A stretch of 64,000 bases of DNA, taken from assembly GCA_001801815.1 (NCBI GenBank), contig MGXU01000010.1, positions 62,001 to 126,000 of the forward strand, given 5' to 3'. Every line of letters begins with the position of its first letter. The first letter of the stretch is position 1. The notes below the pieces were generated by a model. That model saw nothing but the letters and a program-made list of their open reading frames with translations. It searched no databases and was not told the DNA's origin. The position numbers were made by a program, and so were the translations under genes. The DNA is from Gammaproteobacteria bacterium RIFCSPHIGHO2_12_FULL_36_30 (lineage in GTDB: Bacteria; Pseudomonadota; Gammaproteobacteria; Coxiellales; Coxiellaceae). Shown in pieces: positions 1-10,565 of this stretch.

Positions 1-34
1 AACTGATAACGAAAAATAAAAAATCTGACAAAAT

Positions 35-3000
35 ATGCCATTACGCACGGACATAAAAAGTATTCTTATCTTGGGTGCCGGCCCCATCGTCATCGGCCAA
101 GCCTGCGAATTTGATTATTCCGGAACACAAGCATGTCAAGCACTCCGCGAATTAGGATATCGCGTGATTTTAGTCAATTCAAATCCCGCAACAATTATGA
201 CGGATCCTAATTTAGCAGATGCAACTTACATTGAACCGATTCAATGGGAAGTTGTCGCAAAAATAATTAAAAAAGAAAAACCCGATGCATTATTACCAAC
301 CATGGGCGGACAAACTGCATTAAATTGCGCGCTTGATTTAGTGCGTGAAAAAATTCTTGAAGAAAATAATGTTGAATTAATTGGCGCGTCACAAAAAGCA
401 ATTGACATGGCAGAAGATCGCGAACAATTTCGTCGTGCAATGCAACGCATCGGATTAAAAACGCCAAAATCTGGCATCGCACATTCTATCGATGACGCAT
501 TACGTATTTTAGAAAACATTGGTTTTCCCGCAGTAATTCGCCCATCTTTTACCATGGGCGGAAGTGGTGGTGGTATTGCATACAATCGCGATGAATTTTT
601 TGAAATTTGTCAACGCGGTTTAGATTTATCACCAACGCGCGAATTATTAATTGATGAATCCATTATTGGCTGGAAAGAATTTGAATTAGAAGTTGTGCGC
701 GATAAAAATGATAATTGCATTATTGTTTGTTCAATTGAAAATATTGATCCAATGGGAATTCACACGGGCGATTCAATTACTGTTGCGCCGGCACAAACAT
801 TAACGGATAAAGAATATCAACGCATGCGTTCTGCTGCGATTGCAATTCTGCGCGAAATTGGTGTTGAAACGGGCGGATCAAATGTGCAATTTGCAATTAA
901 TCCTGTCGATGGTGAAATGATGATTGTAGAAATGAATCCGCGTGTTTCGCGATCATCTGCATTAGCATCAAAAGCAACTGGATTTCCAATTGCGCGCATC
1001 GCTGCAAAATTAGCGGTTGGATTTACACTTGATGAATTAAGTAATGAAATTACCGGCGGAAAAATGCCGGCATCATTTGAACCGTCAATTGATTATGTTG
1101 TCACAAAAATTCCGCGCTTTGCATTTGAAAAATTTCCGCAAGCAGATTCTCGATTAACAACACAAATGAAATCCGTTGGTGAAGTGATGGCGATTGGAAG
1201 TAATTTTCAAGAATCATTACAAAAAGCATTGCGTGGTTTAGAAATCGGCGTGCATGGATTAGATCAAAAAATTATTTTAGATAAAAATTCTGAAACATAC
1301 GAATATGATTTAGAACAAGCACGCGAACGCATCAAATCAGAATTGCGAATGGCAAGTCACGAACGTTTATTTTACATCGCCGATGCATTTCGATTCAATT
1401 TTTCTCGAGAAGAAATTTATAAGCATACAAAAATAGATCCGTGGTTTCTCGCGCAGATCGAAGAATTAATTCGCATTGAGAATATGTTTCTCATAGAGCG
1501 AGTGGAAGTGGAAGCGCCAGCGACCACGCCGATATCGAAACAATTATTATATTTTTTAAAACAGCGTGGATTTTCAGATTATAGAATTTCAATTTTATTT
1601 AATACCTCAGAAGAAAAAATTCGAGCCAAACGCCACGAATTAAATATCCATCCTGTTTATAAAAGAATTGATACTTGCGCCGCAGAATTTTCAACACAAA
1701 CAGCTTATTTTTATTCTACATACGCAGAAGAAAATGAATGTCGCCCCACACAAAAGGAAAAAATGATGGTGCTCGGCGGCGGACCCAATCGAATTGGTCA
1801 AGGAATTGAATTTGATTATTGTTGCGTTCACGCAGCGCTTGCAATGCGTGAATTAGGCTACGAAACAATCATGGTAAATTGTAATCCCGAAACAGTCTCA
1901 ACCGATTTTTCAATTTCAGATCGATTATATTTCGAACCCGTTACATTAGAAGATATTTTGGAAATTGTGCGGATTGAAAAACCGAAAGGTGTCATCGTGC
2001 AATATGGCGGACAAACACCTTTAAAATTAGCAAAAGCACTAGAAAAAGCAGGCGTTCCGATGATTGGCACATCACCTGATTCAATTGATCTCGCGGAAGA
2101 TCGCGAACGTTTCCGGCAAATTTTACAAAAATTAAATTTACAACAGCCTGCAAATGTAACTGTGCGGTCAAAGGAAGAAGGATTATGTTTTGCAAAAGTA
2201 TTTTCATATCCATTAATTGTGCGACCATCTTATGTTTTAGGTGGTCGTGATATGAAAATCGTTTTTCATGAACATGAATTATCAGATTATATGAGTCGCG
2301 CGCAACATGTTTCGCCAGAAAATCCATTATTACTCGATCATTTTTTAGATGATGCAATTGAAGTCGATATTGATGCAATTTGCGACGGCGAAAATGTTTT
2401 TATCGCTGGAATTATGGAACATATTGAACAAGCGGGTGTGCATTCCGGCGATTCATCCTGCGTTTTTCCAGCGCATAGTTTAAGTGAAAAAATACAAAAT
2501 GAATTGCGCGATCAAATGACAAAATTAGCAAAAGAATTAAAAGTAATTGGATTGATGAATGCGCAGTTTGCGATTCAAAATGATAAAATTTATGTATTGG
2601 AAGTAAATCCTCGTGCTTCACGCACCATTCCATTTTTAGCAAAAGCAACGGGGTTATCATTAGCAAATATTGCAACAAAATGTATGGCGGGAATTTTATT
2701 ATCGCAACAACACATTATTCCACAAGGAGCTACACACAAAGCCAAGCGAATATCCGTTAAAAAACCCGTTTTTCCATTCGCCAAATTTCCCAACGTCGAT
2801 CCAATTTTAGGTCCCGAAATGCGCTCCACCGGCGAAGTCATGGGCATCGCAAAAACACTCGGTCAAGCATTTTTAAAAGCAGAAATGAGCGCAAAAAGTA
2901 AATTGCCACAATCCGGTCGCGCCTTTATTAGTGTACGCGATGCAGATAAATCACGCGTCATTTCAATTGCAAAAAAACTAATTCAATTAGGTTTTAATAT

Positions 3001-3298
3001 TGTATCAACATCAGGTACTGCTACAACATTACAAAAAGCAGGCATAAAATGCGACGTCATCAATAAAGTCGAAGAAGGACGTCCACATATTGTTGACAGC
3101 ATGCGCAACAACGAAATTCAATTAGTAATCAACACAACCGAAGGCGAAAAAGCAATCGCTGATTCGTACACAATTCGTCGCAGTGCAGTTGAGCGAAACA
3201 TTTGTTACACTACGACGCTCGCCGGCGCCGAAGCTGTTTGTATGGCGATTGAAACGCCGGATATTGGCGAATTAATTTGTTTACAGGATGAGGTTTAA
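35..3298 (+). CDS. carB: Carbamoyl-phosphate synthase large subunit
   Basis: Makes carbamoyl phosphate from bicarbonate, ammonia (from the CarA glutaminase) and 2 ATP for pyrimidine and arginine synthesis. The 1087 residues show the duplicated ATP-grasp halves (about 1-400 and 550-930), an oligomerisation segment between them and a C-terminal MGS-like allosteric domain. The second half opens with the typical [17 protein letters not shown]. carA is not in the window and presumably lies just upstream. Odd: residues 490-500 ([11 protein letters not shown]) are encoded by a dispersed repeat arm, and this linker is about seven residues longer than the E. coli protein as I recall it. greA follows after 4 nt. 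Confidence 0.97.
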   Translation: MPLRTDIKSILILGAGPIVIGQACEFDYSGTQACQALRELGYRVILVNSNPATIMTDPNLADATYIEPIQWEVVAKIIKKEKPDALLPTMGGQTALNCALDLVREKILEENNVELIGASQKAIDMAEDREQFRRAMQRIGLKTPKSGIAHSIDDALRILENIGFPAVIRPSFTMGGSGGGIAYNRDEFFEICQRGLDLSPTRELLIDESIIGWKEFELEVVRDKNDNCIIVCSIENIDPMGIHTGDSITVAPAQTLTDKEYQRMRSAAIAILREIGVETGGSNVQFAINPVDGEMMIVEMNPRVSRSSALASKATGFPIARIAAKLAVGFTLDELSNEITGGKMPASFEPSIDYVVTKIPRFAFEKFPQADSRLTTQMKSVGEVMAIGSNFQESLQKALRGLEIGVHGLDQKIILDKNSETYEYDLEQARERIKSELRMASHERLFYIADAFRFNFSREEIYKHTKIDPWFLAQIEELIRIENMFLIERVEVEAPATTPISKQLLYFLKQRGFSDYRISILFNTSEEKIRAKRHELNIHPVYKRIDTCAAEFSTQTAYFYSTYAEENECRPTQKEKMMVLGGGPNRIGQGIEFDYCCVHAALAMRELGYETIMVNCNPETVSTDFSISDRLYFEPVTLEDILEIVRIEKPKGVIVQYGGQTPLKLAKALEKAGVPMIGTSPDSIDLAEDRERFRQILQKLNLQQPANVTVRSKEEGLCFAKVFSYPLIVRPSYVLGGRDMKIVFHEHELSDYMSRAQHVSPENPLLLDHFLDDAIEVDIDAICDGENVFIAGIMEHIEQAGVHSGDSSCVFPAHSLSEKIQNELRDQMTKLAKELKVIGLMNAQFAIQNDKIYVLEVNPRASRTIPFLAKATGLSLANIATKCMAGILLSQQHIIPQGATHKAKRISVKKPVFPFAKFPNVDPILGPEMRSTGEVMGIAKTLGQAFLKAEMSAKSKLPQSGRAFISVRDADKSRVISIAKKLIQLGFNIVSTSGTATTLQKAGIKCDVINKVEEGRPHIVDSMRNNEIQLVINTTEGEKAIADSYTIRRSAVERNICYTTTLAGAEAVCMAIETPDIGELICLQDEV
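1501..1533 (+). repeat. Family C repeat arm embedded in carB
   Basis: This 33-nt stretch matches, with few differences, the right arm of the hairpin at 19654-19686 and the reverse complement of the solo arm at 32481-32512. It is read in frame inside carB as [11 protein letters not shown] (residues 490-500), in the oligomerisation linker. Confidence 0.75.
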
Positions 3299-3302
3299 CA
3301 TT

Positions 3303-3779
3303 ATGCAATTAACACCGATGACAATTCACGGTCATGAAAAATTACAATCCGAATTAGATCATTTAAAAAAAGTTGAACGTCATGCCATTATTGCTGCAAT
3401 TTCCGAAGCGCGTGCACACGGCGATTTAAAAGAAAATGCTGAATATCATGCAGCAAAAGAAAAACAAAGTTTTATCGAGGGGCGCATTCGCGATATCGAA
3501 GCGAAATTATCAAAATGTCAAGTGATCGATATTTCAAAAATAAAAAATGAAGGCAAAGTTATTTTCGGATCAACTGTTACATTATTAAATTCTGATACTG
3601 AAGAAAAAGTGATTTATCAAATTGTTGGCGAAGATGAAGCGGATATTAAATCACATAAAATTTCGGTCACATCACCCGTCGCACGCGCGATTGTTGGAAA
3701 AATGATTGATGATGAAGTCACCGTGCAATCGCCAAAAGGTGAAGTGATGTATGAAATTCTAAAAGTGGAATATTTATAA
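3303..3779 (+). CDS. greA: Transcription elongation factor GreA
   Basis: Rescues backtracked RNA polymerase by stimulating transcript cleavage. The 158 residues match the family length, with an N-terminal coiled coil carrying the [14 protein letters not shown] signature and a C-terminal FKBP-like domain. I chose the ATG at 3303, giving [10 protein letters not shown], because the longer frame from 3288 overlaps carB and adds residues the family lacks. It follows carB closely and is probably co-transcribed. Confidence 0.96.
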   Translation: MQLTPMTIHGHEKLQSELDHLKKVERHAIIAAISEARAHGDLKENAEYHAAKEKQSFIEGRIRDIEAKLSKCQVIDISKIKNEGKVIFGSTVTLLNSDTEEKVIYQIVGEDEADIKSHKISVTSPVARAIVGKMIDDEVTVQSPKGEVMYEILKVEYL

Positions 3780-3796
3780 AATGTTTTTTTGTGCTT

Positions 3797-4093
3797 TCAT
3801 TTCAGATGAGAAATATGCGTTTCTAATTCTTCAATTTTCTCGAGCATATCAATTAACAATGCAACACCCGCCAAATTAACTTCTAAATCATAATAAAAAT
3901 TCCGCGCAAGTCGTGCGCGTTTTAATGCGAGATCATCAAATTGCCAATTTTTTTTCGATGAACCTTTTGGTTGAATAACATGATATTCAATTAACTGAAT
4001 AATTAAATCATCGTCTGCATGAATCGCGCGACAAATTTCTTCGAGTGATAATAAATGATCGTTATCAATGATCGTGACAGAAATATTTTTCAT
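3797..4093 (-). CDS. cbpM: Chaperone modulator CbpM
   Basis: A 98-residue MerR-like helical protein. In this family CbpM binds the J domain of CbpA and inhibits its co-chaperone activity. It overlaps the end of the upstream cbpA by 4 nt, the usual cbpA-cbpM translational coupling. The call rests on size, the [22 protein letters not shown] start and this context. It converges with greA across a 17-nt gap. Confidence 0.85.
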   Translation of the reverse strand: MKNISVTIIDNDHLLSLEEICRAIHADDDLIIQLIEYHVIQPKGSSKKNWQFDDLALKRARLARNFYYDLEVNLAGVALLIDMLEKIEELETHISHLK

Positions 4094-4980
4094 GACGACA
4101 TCCTACTTTTCATCTCTTCAAATAGTTTTTTCTGTTCTTCCGTTTTTATTTCCGGATTATAAATTGCCAGCGTGACATATTGATCGCCTGCAGGATTTCC
4201 CGGCAAACCACGACCTTTTAATCGAATTTTTTGTCCTGTTTGTGAATTTGCAGGTAAAGTAAATGCAATATTTCCACCGAGCGTTGGCACTTCAATTTTT
4301 CCGCCGAGCGCTGCATCCCACGGCATCACATGTAAATTTAAATAAATATCTTTTTTATCAACAGAAAATTGTGCATGTTTTTCAATATGAATTTCTAAAT
4401 ATAAATCACCATTTTTTCCGCCATTAAAACCAGGTGATCCTTGTCCATTTAAACGAATACTTTGTCCATCCGCAATTCCCGCGGGGATTTTAATATTTAA
4501 TTCACGTTTATTTTTTCCGGATGATAATGTAACGCGTCTTGCGCCACCACGAAATGCTTCTTCAAGTGTAATATTTATTTTGCTATGTTGATCTTCACCG
4601 TCTTGCTGAAAATTTTGTTGATGACGTGCGCCGCGTGCGTGTTGTCCGAATAACGATTCAAAAAAATCGCTGAAATCTGCTTGTCCATGATGTTGTTGTC
4701 CGCGCGCTTGATGTGCTTGTTGATATTGCCAATCCGGCGGCGGAGTAAATGAATCACCGCCTTGATAATTTGATCCCATTTGATCGTATGCTTTGCGTTT
4801 TTCTGCATCACCGAGCACGTCATACGCCTCCTTCATTTCTTTAAATTTTTCTTCCGCGTTTTTTTCTTTACTCACATCCGGATGATATTTGCGCGCGAGA
4901 CGACGATATTGTTTTTTTATTTCTTCAGGCGTTGCAGTTTTTGAAACGCCGAGGGTTTGATAATAGTCTTTAAATTCCAT
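4090..4980 (-). CDS. cbpA: DnaJ-class co-chaperone CbpA
   Basis: Hsp40 that stimulates the DnaK ATPase. The J domain occupies residues 4-69 with HPD at 33-35, followed by a Gly/Phe/Gln/His-rich linker and two beta-sandwich substrate-binding domains. There is no CxxCxGxG zinc domain, which separates it from DnaJ proper. The 296 residues fit CbpA. It is the first gene of a two-gene operon with cbpM. Confidence 0.93.
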   Translation of the reverse strand: MEFKDYYQTLGVSKTATPEEIKKQYRRLARKYHPDVSKEKNAEEKFKEMKEAYDVLGDAEKRKAYDQMGSNYQGGDSFTPPPDWQYQQAHQARGQQHHGQADFSDFFESLFGQHARGARHQQNFQQDGEDQHSKINITLEEAFRGGARRVTLSSGKNKRELNIKIPAGIADGQSIRLNGQGSPGFNGGKNGDLYLEIHIEKHAQFSVDKKDIYLNLHVMPWDAALGGKIEVPTLGGNIAFTLPANSQTGQKIRLKGRGLPGNPAGDQYVTLAIYNPEIKTEEQKKLFEEMKSRMSS

Positions 4981-5021
4981 ATAAAATAACTGTGTGATTT
5001 ATAGTGTGAAATATTTTAACA

Positions 5022-5064
5022 CAAAAAAATAGCGCTGCGCATATTTCTGTAGGCGAACAGCGCT
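5022..5064 (-). terminator. Rho-independent terminator of the 5072-5890 gene
   Basis: On the minus strand, a 7-bp stem (AGCGCTG at 5031-5037 pairing with CAGCGCT at 5058-5064) with extra GCG/CGC pairing inside is followed by ATTTTTTT. It lies 8 nt past the stop codon of the minus-strand gene. Confidence 0.8.
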
Positions 5065-5071
5065 GAACTAA

Positions 5072-5890
5072 TTATGGGTATGGTGAAGATGAATTAATAT
5101 TTTGTGCACCCCTGTGTGCCGGTCTGCGTGTAAATAACCTACAACAATCTTCAACCGCTTTGCCACATACACCAAACATATCAGGCATATTCGGATAATG
5201 CTTCCTTAGTTTTTCATAAGCATAATAAATTGGGATAACAATTAGCGCGGTAAGCGCAATTAATCCCAAAAGATTTGCTACCGCATTCGAAAATTGGCGC
5301 GTACATTTTATAAATTCTGATTGTATGCTGGCAGTGAGCGCATTACATGCCTCAATACTGATCGGATCTGTGTTTAATGTTAAACGCATGTTATGAACGT
5401 ATGTAGGGCTTATGTATGAACAACCCACTTTAATTACTTCCTCTTGATCTTGACCGGAGAAAATTAATCCAACCAAATTATTTACCAAATTGAGGAGCGT
5501 GGGTTCATTCATGCATTGACGCATTGTGCTTGCTTGTGCCTCAAGACTAACAGTCAAGGCAAGTGATGTGTCCCCAGTTTTTCTATCAATTGCAGCTGCA
5601 GGATTATATGTGATCATGCGAGCCAAATTAAATAACAGGAAATTTTGCACAGCTTCTGTGAGATTATTACGTTGCTCTTGGTAAGTAAATTGCAACTGCA
5701 GACAATTGTAAGTAAGTGCGCTAATGCAAAGCGGTTTCTCGCCAGTGATTTCCTCTGAGGTGAGGTTATATTTTTTGCCGCCATAAGTGCCATTTTTTTT
5801 CGCATGAAGTGGCTGAAACTCTGCACCCGTCATACCTTTGCCTTGAGCAAATCTTCGATTCGCACTTTCTATTGTTCTGCGTGTTGGCAT
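5072..5890 (-). CDS. Hypothetical single-pass membrane protein
   Basis: I recognise no family. The 272 residues start with a basic, soluble segment (MPTRRTIESANRRFAQGKG). A Cys-containing middle domain follows, with Cys at CISALTYNC, MRQCMNE, VGCSY and EACN. One strong transmembrane helix lies near residues 203-223 (ANLLGLIALTALIVIPIYY), followed by a short basic tail. No N-terminal signal peptide is visible. Single gene with its own terminator. A secreted or membrane effector is possible but unsupported beyond its orphan character. Confidence 0.75.
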   Translation of the reverse strand: MPTRRTIESANRRFAQGKGMTGAEFQPLHAKKNGTYGGKKYNLTSEEITGEKPLCISALTYNCLQLQFTYQEQRNNLTEAVQNFLLFNLARMITYNPAAAIDRKTGDTSLALTVSLEAQASTMRQCMNEPTLLNLVNNLVGLIFSGQDQEEVIKVGCSYISPTYVHNMRLTLNTDPISIEACNALTASIQSEFIKCTRQFSNAVANLLGLIALTALIVIPIYYAYEKLRKHYPNMPDMFGVCGKAVEDCCRLFTRRPAHRGAQNINSSSPYP

Positions 5891-6016
5891 AATTCTTTTC
5901 CTGCATATTAATTTTAAATTCTAGACGCGCTGACAAATGCATCGTAAGCGGTCATGATGAAATGTGTCAAGCAAAAATTTATCTGTACAGATTATGCGAA
6001 AATAAAAACGAAAATA

Positions 6017-6427
6017 TTATTTCGCTTTCACAATAATAATAAAATTAGAATCTGTTCTTTCATATTTCGTCCGTGGACGTGCATATTGCATTGTCACATG
6101 AAACATTTGATTTACAGCTAAATTATCCATTTTCTTTACGCGAAAAGTCCAGACGACATAACCTGGTGCGCCCATTAATTTTTTATTATTGGGTGCAAAA
6201 TATTTATGTGCGACGGGATTCATGATGCGTTGATCGTATTTTGCGAGTGTCCAGGAAAAACCAGTGCTGGGATTTGCGGGTAATGTGATGGTAAATGTTT
6301 TTTGATTGTGTTGGAGGATGATGGGATTTTTGGGTGAATTGAAAATGGGTTTTTGTAAATTGTTTGCGGCGTAAGTTGAGATGCAGAAAATTAACGCAGT
6401 AATAATGGCGAAAAGTTTTTTTAGCAT
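6017..6427 (-). CDS. Chagasin-like cysteine protease inhibitor (I42)
   Basis: 136-residue exported protein with a signal peptide ending about residue 20 (MLKKLFAIITALIFCISTYA). The mature part has the three chagasin loops in order: NPSTGFSW (BC loop, usual NPTTGY), GAPGYVVW (DE loop) and RPRTKY (FG loop, usual RPW). The family inhibits papain-type cysteine proteases. The final aromatic of RPW is replaced here. A TGAGGAA ribosome site precedes the start by 8 nt. Likely periplasmic or secreted. Confidence 0.85.
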   Translation of the reverse strand: MLKKLFAIITALIFCISTYAANNLQKPIFNSPKNPIILQHNQKTFTITLPANPSTGFSWTLAKYDQRIMNPVAHKYFAPNNKKLMGAPGYVVWTFRVKKMDNLAVNQMFHVTMQYARPRTKYERTDSNFIIIVKAK

Positions 6428-6480
6428 GATAAATTCCTCAGTATAATAAAATTTAAATTAAAAATTTGTCGCTGTAGTTG

Positions 6481-6540
6481 GGTTACTGCAAAACGCCCTT
6501 GTTCCATTCGCTGCGCTCATTGCACGCGGGCTTCTGAAAC
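6481..6540 (-). repeat. Family B repeat, copy 1 (after pfp)
   Basis: This 60-nt element matches 9231-9290 at 58 of 60 positions when read on the minus strand. It begins 1 nt after the pfp stop codon and is sense relative to pfp. It has outer GAAGCCC and GGGCGTT arms around an AGCGCAGCG core. Confidence 0.9.
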
Positions 6541-6541
6541 G

Positions 6542-7786
6542 CTACGCTAGTTTTTTTGTAGTCAGCACATTCTTCAACACAACATACTCCGGCAATCCAT
6601 TTTTATATGGCGGATATGACTCACCTTGAATTAAGGGTAACATATGTTCGCGACATTTTTCAGTAATACCGAAACCATTTTTAGAAATAAAATCGAGCGG
6701 CATTTTTGCTTCTACATTTGCAACGTCTGCTAATTTTGCTGTACCAATTTTCCAATGATATGGTTTTGATGATTCGCGTACGACAGTTAGCATAATATTA
6801 TTTTCGCCTTTTAATGCATGTTCTATTGCTGCTTTTCCTAAATCATATGCTTGATCGACATCTGTTTTTGAAGCGATATGTGCAGCTGCGCGTTGCAAAT
6901 AATCCGCAACTGCCCAATGATATTTATATCCCAAATTCTTTTTAATGCATTCAGCAAGCGTCGGCGCAACACCACCTAATTGTGCATGACCAAATGAATC
7001 TGTTATTCCAGATTCTTGAATAAATTCTCCATTTGCTTTTCGAATTCCTTCCGATGCAACAATAACGCAATATCCAAATTGATCAACCGCCACTTCAACT
7101 TCAACTAAAAATTTTTCTTCTTCGAATGGAATTTCAGGAAATAAAATAATATGTGGTGGATCTGAAGCTTGATTTTTAATTAATCCACTTGCCGCTGCAA
7201 TCCATCCTGCATGTCGTCCCATTACTTCTAAAATAAAAACTTTTGTAGAAGATGCTGCCATACTTTTTACATCTAATCCTGCCTCTGCAGTTGAAATCGC
7301 AACATATTTTGCAACAGAACCAAATCCAGGACAGCTATCCGTAATCGGTAAATCATTATCAATTGTTTTTGGAATGCCAATGCAAATCATTGGATAATTC
7401 ATTTTAATGCTTAATTCAGCGACTTTGTGCGCAGTGTCTTGTGAATCGCCACCGCCATTATAAAAAAAGTATCCGATATCATGCGCTTTAAATACTTCAA
7501 TTAAGCGACGATATTCTTTATCATCTTGTTCCATTTTTTTTAATTTATAACGACATGATCCAAAAGCACTAGCCGGCGTGTGTTTTAATGCGGCAATATC
7601 TTCTGCAGATTCAAATGATGTATCAATTAATTCTTCATTTAAAACACCAATAATGCCATTTTTTGCAGCAAATATTTTTGCATTTGGCATTAATTTTCGT
7701 GCGGTTTCAATCACGCCACATGCGCTGGCATTGATCACAGCGGTTGGTCCGCCAGATTGTGCGTACAGAATATTTTTTCCGACCAT
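6542..7786 (-). CDS. pfp: 6-phosphofructokinase, PPi-dependent type
   Basis: Phosphorylates fructose 6-phosphate, reversibly when pyrophosphate is the donor, in glycolysis and gluconeogenesis. The 414 residues carry the N-terminal QSGGPTAVINAS loop, GGGDSQDT at 111-118 and PKTIDND at 139-145. A Lys in place of the Gly of ATP enzymes (PGTIDND) and the Asp in the GGDS motif mark the PPi group. The family signature is clear, but donor specificity is inferred. The last two codons abut a family B repeat. Confidence 0.9.
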   Translation of the reverse strand: MVGKNILYAQSGGPTAVINASACGVIETARKLMPNAKIFAAKNGIIGVLNEELIDTSFESAEDIAALKHTPASAFGSCRYKLKKMEQDDKEYRRLIEVFKAHDIGYFFYNGGGDSQDTAHKVAELSIKMNYPMICIGIPKTIDNDLPITDSCPGFGSVAKYVAISTAEAGLDVKSMAASSTKVFILEVMGRHAGWIAAASGLIKNQASDPPHIILFPEIPFEEEKFLVEVEVAVDQFGYCVIVASEGIRKANGEFIQESGITDSFGHAQLGGVAPTLAECIKKNLGYKYHWAVADYLQRAAAHIASKTDVDQAYDLGKAAIEHALKGENNIMLTVVRESSKPYHWKIGTAKLADVANVEAKMPLDFISKNGFGITEKCREHMLPLIQGESYPPYKNGLPEYVVLKNVLTTKKLA

Positions 7787-7868
7787 TTGTCATGTCCTTA
7801 ACGATTTAATTGCGAGAATCGTAGCACTTTTTTGATGATTCAGGTAGGCTTTCACTGAGGAAATCGAT

Positions 7869-9218
7869 ATGCGTATTCATATACTCGGCATCTGCGGCAC
7901 ATTTATGGGCGGCGTTGCATTAATTGCACGCGAACTAGGGCATCATGTTACTGGTTCAGACTTAAATGTTTATCCGCCCATGTCGGATGCATTAAAATCA
8001 TCTGGAATTCCAGTGCATATTGGTTATGAGCCATCTGCAATTGATTCAAAAACAGATTTAGTGATTATTGGAAATGGCATTGCACGACAAAATCCATGTG
8101 TTGATTATATCTTAAATCAAGGCATAAATTACACGTCGGGTTCGCAATGGATGTGTGAAAATGTTTTACGCTTTCAACATGTGCTTGCTGTTTCAGGCAC
8201 GCATGGAAAAACAACAACGACTGCAATATTAACCTGGATTTTAGAAGTAGCAGGATTAAACCCTGGGTTTTTAATTGGTGGTGTGCCAAAAAATTTTTCT
8301 TGCACAGCTCGATTAGGTGCAAAAAAATATTTTGTTATTGAGGCAGATGAATATGACACTGCTTTTTTCGATAAAAGATCGAAATTCTTACATTATCGTC
8401 CGCAAACTTTAATTATAAATAATATTGAATATGATCATGCTGATATTTTTCCTGATTTAGAAGCAATTAAAAAACAATTTCAATATTTATTGCGCACTGT
8501 TCCGAGTAATGGTTCTGTTATTTTTCCAAAAGGCGATTTGAATATTGCAGATGTTTTATTGCGAGGCTGTTGGTCAAAACAAATTGCAACAGGCGATACA
8601 AATAGTTGGCATGCAAAATTATTAGAAAAAGATGGAAGTAGTTTTGAATGCTATTTTCAAGATATGAAACGCGCAACATTAAATTGGTCTTTGCTTGGTA
8701 ATCATAATATTCACAATGCATTAGCTGCGATTGTTGCGGCAGATTCTGTTGGAATTTCAATGTCTGTGATTGAAAAAGCATTTGCAACATTTGAAAATGT
8801 AAAACGCCGCTTAGAAATTCGCGGATGTGTAAATGATATTACTGTTTACGATGATTTTGCACATCATCCAACAGCAATTGAAACAACCATTGATGGTTTG
8901 CGAAAAAAAGTTGGAAAAGAAAAAATAATTGTGATTGCACAATTAGGTTCAAATTCCATGCGCATGGGTGCGCACGGTGATGCGCTCGGTGTTTCATTTC
9001 ATGCCGCTGATGAAGTTCATATTTTAAAACCAGATGATAAAAGCTGGGATGTGAAAACAGTATTAAAACCACTTGGAAATAAGGCTTTTGTGCATGATAC
9101 TGTTTCTGATATTGTAAATACAGTATCTAAATCAGCTGTAAAAAATAATCATATATTAATTATGAGTAATAAAGGATTTGATGGGATACATGAGAAGTTG
9201 TTGAAACACTTAGCTTGA
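7869..9218 (+). CDS. mpl: UDP-MurNAc:tripeptide ligase Mpl
   Basis: Recycles peptidoglycan by joining L-Ala-gamma-D-Glu-meso-DAP to UDP-MurNAc. The 449 residues show the Mur ligase layout: an N-terminal Rossmann domain (MRIHILGICGTFMGG), the ATP loop GTHGKTTTT near residue 110, and a C-terminal ligase domain. The MGG start and short first domain separate it from MurC. SD TGAGGAA lies upstream. Divergent from pfp and followed by a family B repeat. Confidence 0.94.
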   Translation: MRIHILGICGTFMGGVALIARELGHHVTGSDLNVYPPMSDALKSSGIPVHIGYEPSAIDSKTDLVIIGNGIARQNPCVDYILNQGINYTSGSQWMCENVLRFQHVLAVSGTHGKTTTTAILTWILEVAGLNPGFLIGGVPKNFSCTARLGAKKYFVIEADEYDTAFFDKRSKFLHYRPQTLIINNIEYDHADIFPDLEAIKKQFQYLLRTVPSNGSVIFPKGDLNIADVLLRGCWSKQIATGDTNSWHAKLLEKDGSSFECYFQDMKRATLNWSLLGNHNIHNALAAIVAADSVGISMSVIEKAFATFENVKRRLEIRGCVNDITVYDDFAHHPTAIETTIDGLRKKVGKEKIIVIAQLGSNSMRMGAHGDALGVSFHAADEVHILKPDDKSWDVKTVLKPLGNKAFVHDTVSDIVNTVSKSAVKNNHILIMSNKGFDGIHEKLLKHLA

Positions 9219-9230
9219 CTGTGGAGCGTG

Positions 9231-9290
9231 TTTTCAGAAGCCCGCGTGCAATGAGCACAGCGAATGGAACAAGGGCGTTTTGCAGTAACC
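9231..9290 (+). repeat. Family B repeat, copy 2 (after mpl)
   Basis: Near-identical to the copy after pfp (58/60). It starts 12 nt past the mpl stop codon and is sense relative to mpl. It has no poly-T tail, so it is not a standard terminator. Confidence 0.9.
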
Positions 9291-9318
9291 CCAAACGAAG
9301 CATCACAAGGAATAAACC

Positions 9319-10167
9319 ATGACACAACAAACCTTAAAACAAGCACTAAACTCAGAATCACCCCTACAAATCATCGGCACAATTAATGCATATTCTGCAA
9401 TCATGGCAGAAAAGACTGGTTTTAAAGCACTTTATTTATCTGGCGGTGGATGTGCAAACGCATCATATGGTTTGCCAGATTTAGCCATGACAAGTTTAGA
9501 TAATGTGTGCGAAGATGTGCGCCGCATTACGAGCGTAACAAAAACACCATTGTTAGTTGATATGGATACCGGTTGGGGCAGCGAATTAAATGTTTCACGT
9601 TCCGTTTCACAATTAATTAAAGCAGGTGCTTCAGCCGCACACATTGAAGATCAAGCTTCAGCAAAACGCTGCGGACATCGCGATGGAAAAAAAATTGTTG
9701 AAACAGTAGAAATGGTTGCGCGAATTAAGGCTGCAATCGCAGGTAAAACAAATCCTGATTTTTATTTAATTGCGCGAACTGATGCAATGGCAACAGAGGG
9801 ATTATCAAAAACAATTGAACGTGCAAAAAAATATATTGAGGCAGGTGCGGATGCTATTTTTGCAGAAGCATTTTATACATTAGAAGATTATAAAAAATTA
9901 ACATTAGAAATAAATGCGCCAGTGTTAGCAAACATTACAGAATTTGGAAAAACACCTTTATTTACCGTATCAGAATTAAAATCAGCTGGCGTGAAAATGA
10001 TTTTATATCCGCTATCAGCATTTCGCGCGATGAATCAAGCTGCATTAAATGTTTTTCAAGCAATTAAAAAAAATGGCACGCAGCAATCTGTTTTAAATAC
10101 AATGCAAGATCGAAAAACATTATATGATTTTTTGGATTATGAAAAATTTGAAAAACTAATGGATTAA
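9319..10167 (+). CDS. prpB: Methylisocitrate lyase
   Basis: Cleaves 2-methylisocitrate to pyruvate and succinate in the methylcitrate cycle of propionate oxidation. The 282-residue PEP-mutase/isocitrate-lyase barrel has the substrate loop AKRCGHR and the Mg-site stretch LLVDMDTGWGS. prpC and prpD are not nearby, so the gene stands alone between mpl and a convergent gtrA. A related carboxyvinyl lyase or oxaloacetate decarboxylase is the main alternative. Confidence 0.87.
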   Translation: MTQQTLKQALNSESPLQIIGTINAYSAIMAEKTGFKALYLSGGGCANASYGLPDLAMTSLDNVCEDVRRITSVTKTPLLVDMDTGWGSELNVSRSVSQLIKAGASAAHIEDQASAKRCGHRDGKKIVETVEMVARIKAAIAGKTNPDFYLIARTDAMATEGLSKTIERAKKYIEAGADAIFAEAFYTLEDYKKLTLEINAPVLANITEFGKTPLFTVSELKSAGVKMILYPLSAFRAMNQAALNVFQAIKKNGTQQSVLNTMQDRKTLYDFLDYEKFEKLMD

Positions 10168-10562
10168 TGAAACTTTTTCCACGTCCATTTTCTATTTGCA
10201 AAAAAATTCCAAAATGTTCCAACGGCAATACCGCATATTTGCCCAAGAAAAATATTCCAATTCGCAAACATAAAATATTTTACCATGCCAGCATTAATTG
10301 CGATCGCAACACATGAAATGAGAACATATTGTGGAAATTGCAATAATCGTTTTAATCGGACAGGATGTTTGTGACCTTTCCACGTCAGATTGTCATTCCA
10401 TAAAAAACCATTTACAACTGCAATAAAAGACGCAAGAACAGAAGCGAGAACAGGATGAAAATCTAACGCAACAAATAATTTAAAAAAAAGCAAATTAACA
10501 ACAAGACTAAGAAACCCGACAAAACAAAATAAATAAAACTTTTTATCAATAATTGAAATCAT
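10164..10562 (-). CDS. GtrA family membrane protein
   Basis: 132 residues with four predicted membrane helices and the C-terminal NRKWTW motif of GtrA proteins (usual N-[RK]-x-[FW]-v-F). The family is implicated in flipping undecaprenyl-phosphate-linked sugars. It follows the DedA-PAP2 gene by 3 nt on the same strand, so both are probably one transcript. Its end overlaps the convergent prpB end by 4 nt. Confidence 0.88.
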   Translation of the reverse strand: MISIIDKKFYLFCFVGFLSLVVNLLFFKLFVALDFHPVLASVLASFIAVVNGFLWNDNLTWKGHKHPVRLKRLLQFPQYVLISCVAIAINAGMVKYFMFANWNIFLGQICGIAVGTFWNFFANRKWTWKKFH

Positions 10563-10565
10563 TTT

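Noticed and set aside
1992-2678. Long minus-strand reading frames inside carB and other genes
   Set aside because: They oppose strongly conserved proteins, have low-complexity His/Leu/Gln-rich translations and no ribosome sites; they arise from the AT-rich codon use of the real gene.
6481-6540. Family B repeats as Rho-independent terminators
   Set aside because: Stems are imperfect, no T tract follows, and one copy lies inside the fadI-fadJ operon.
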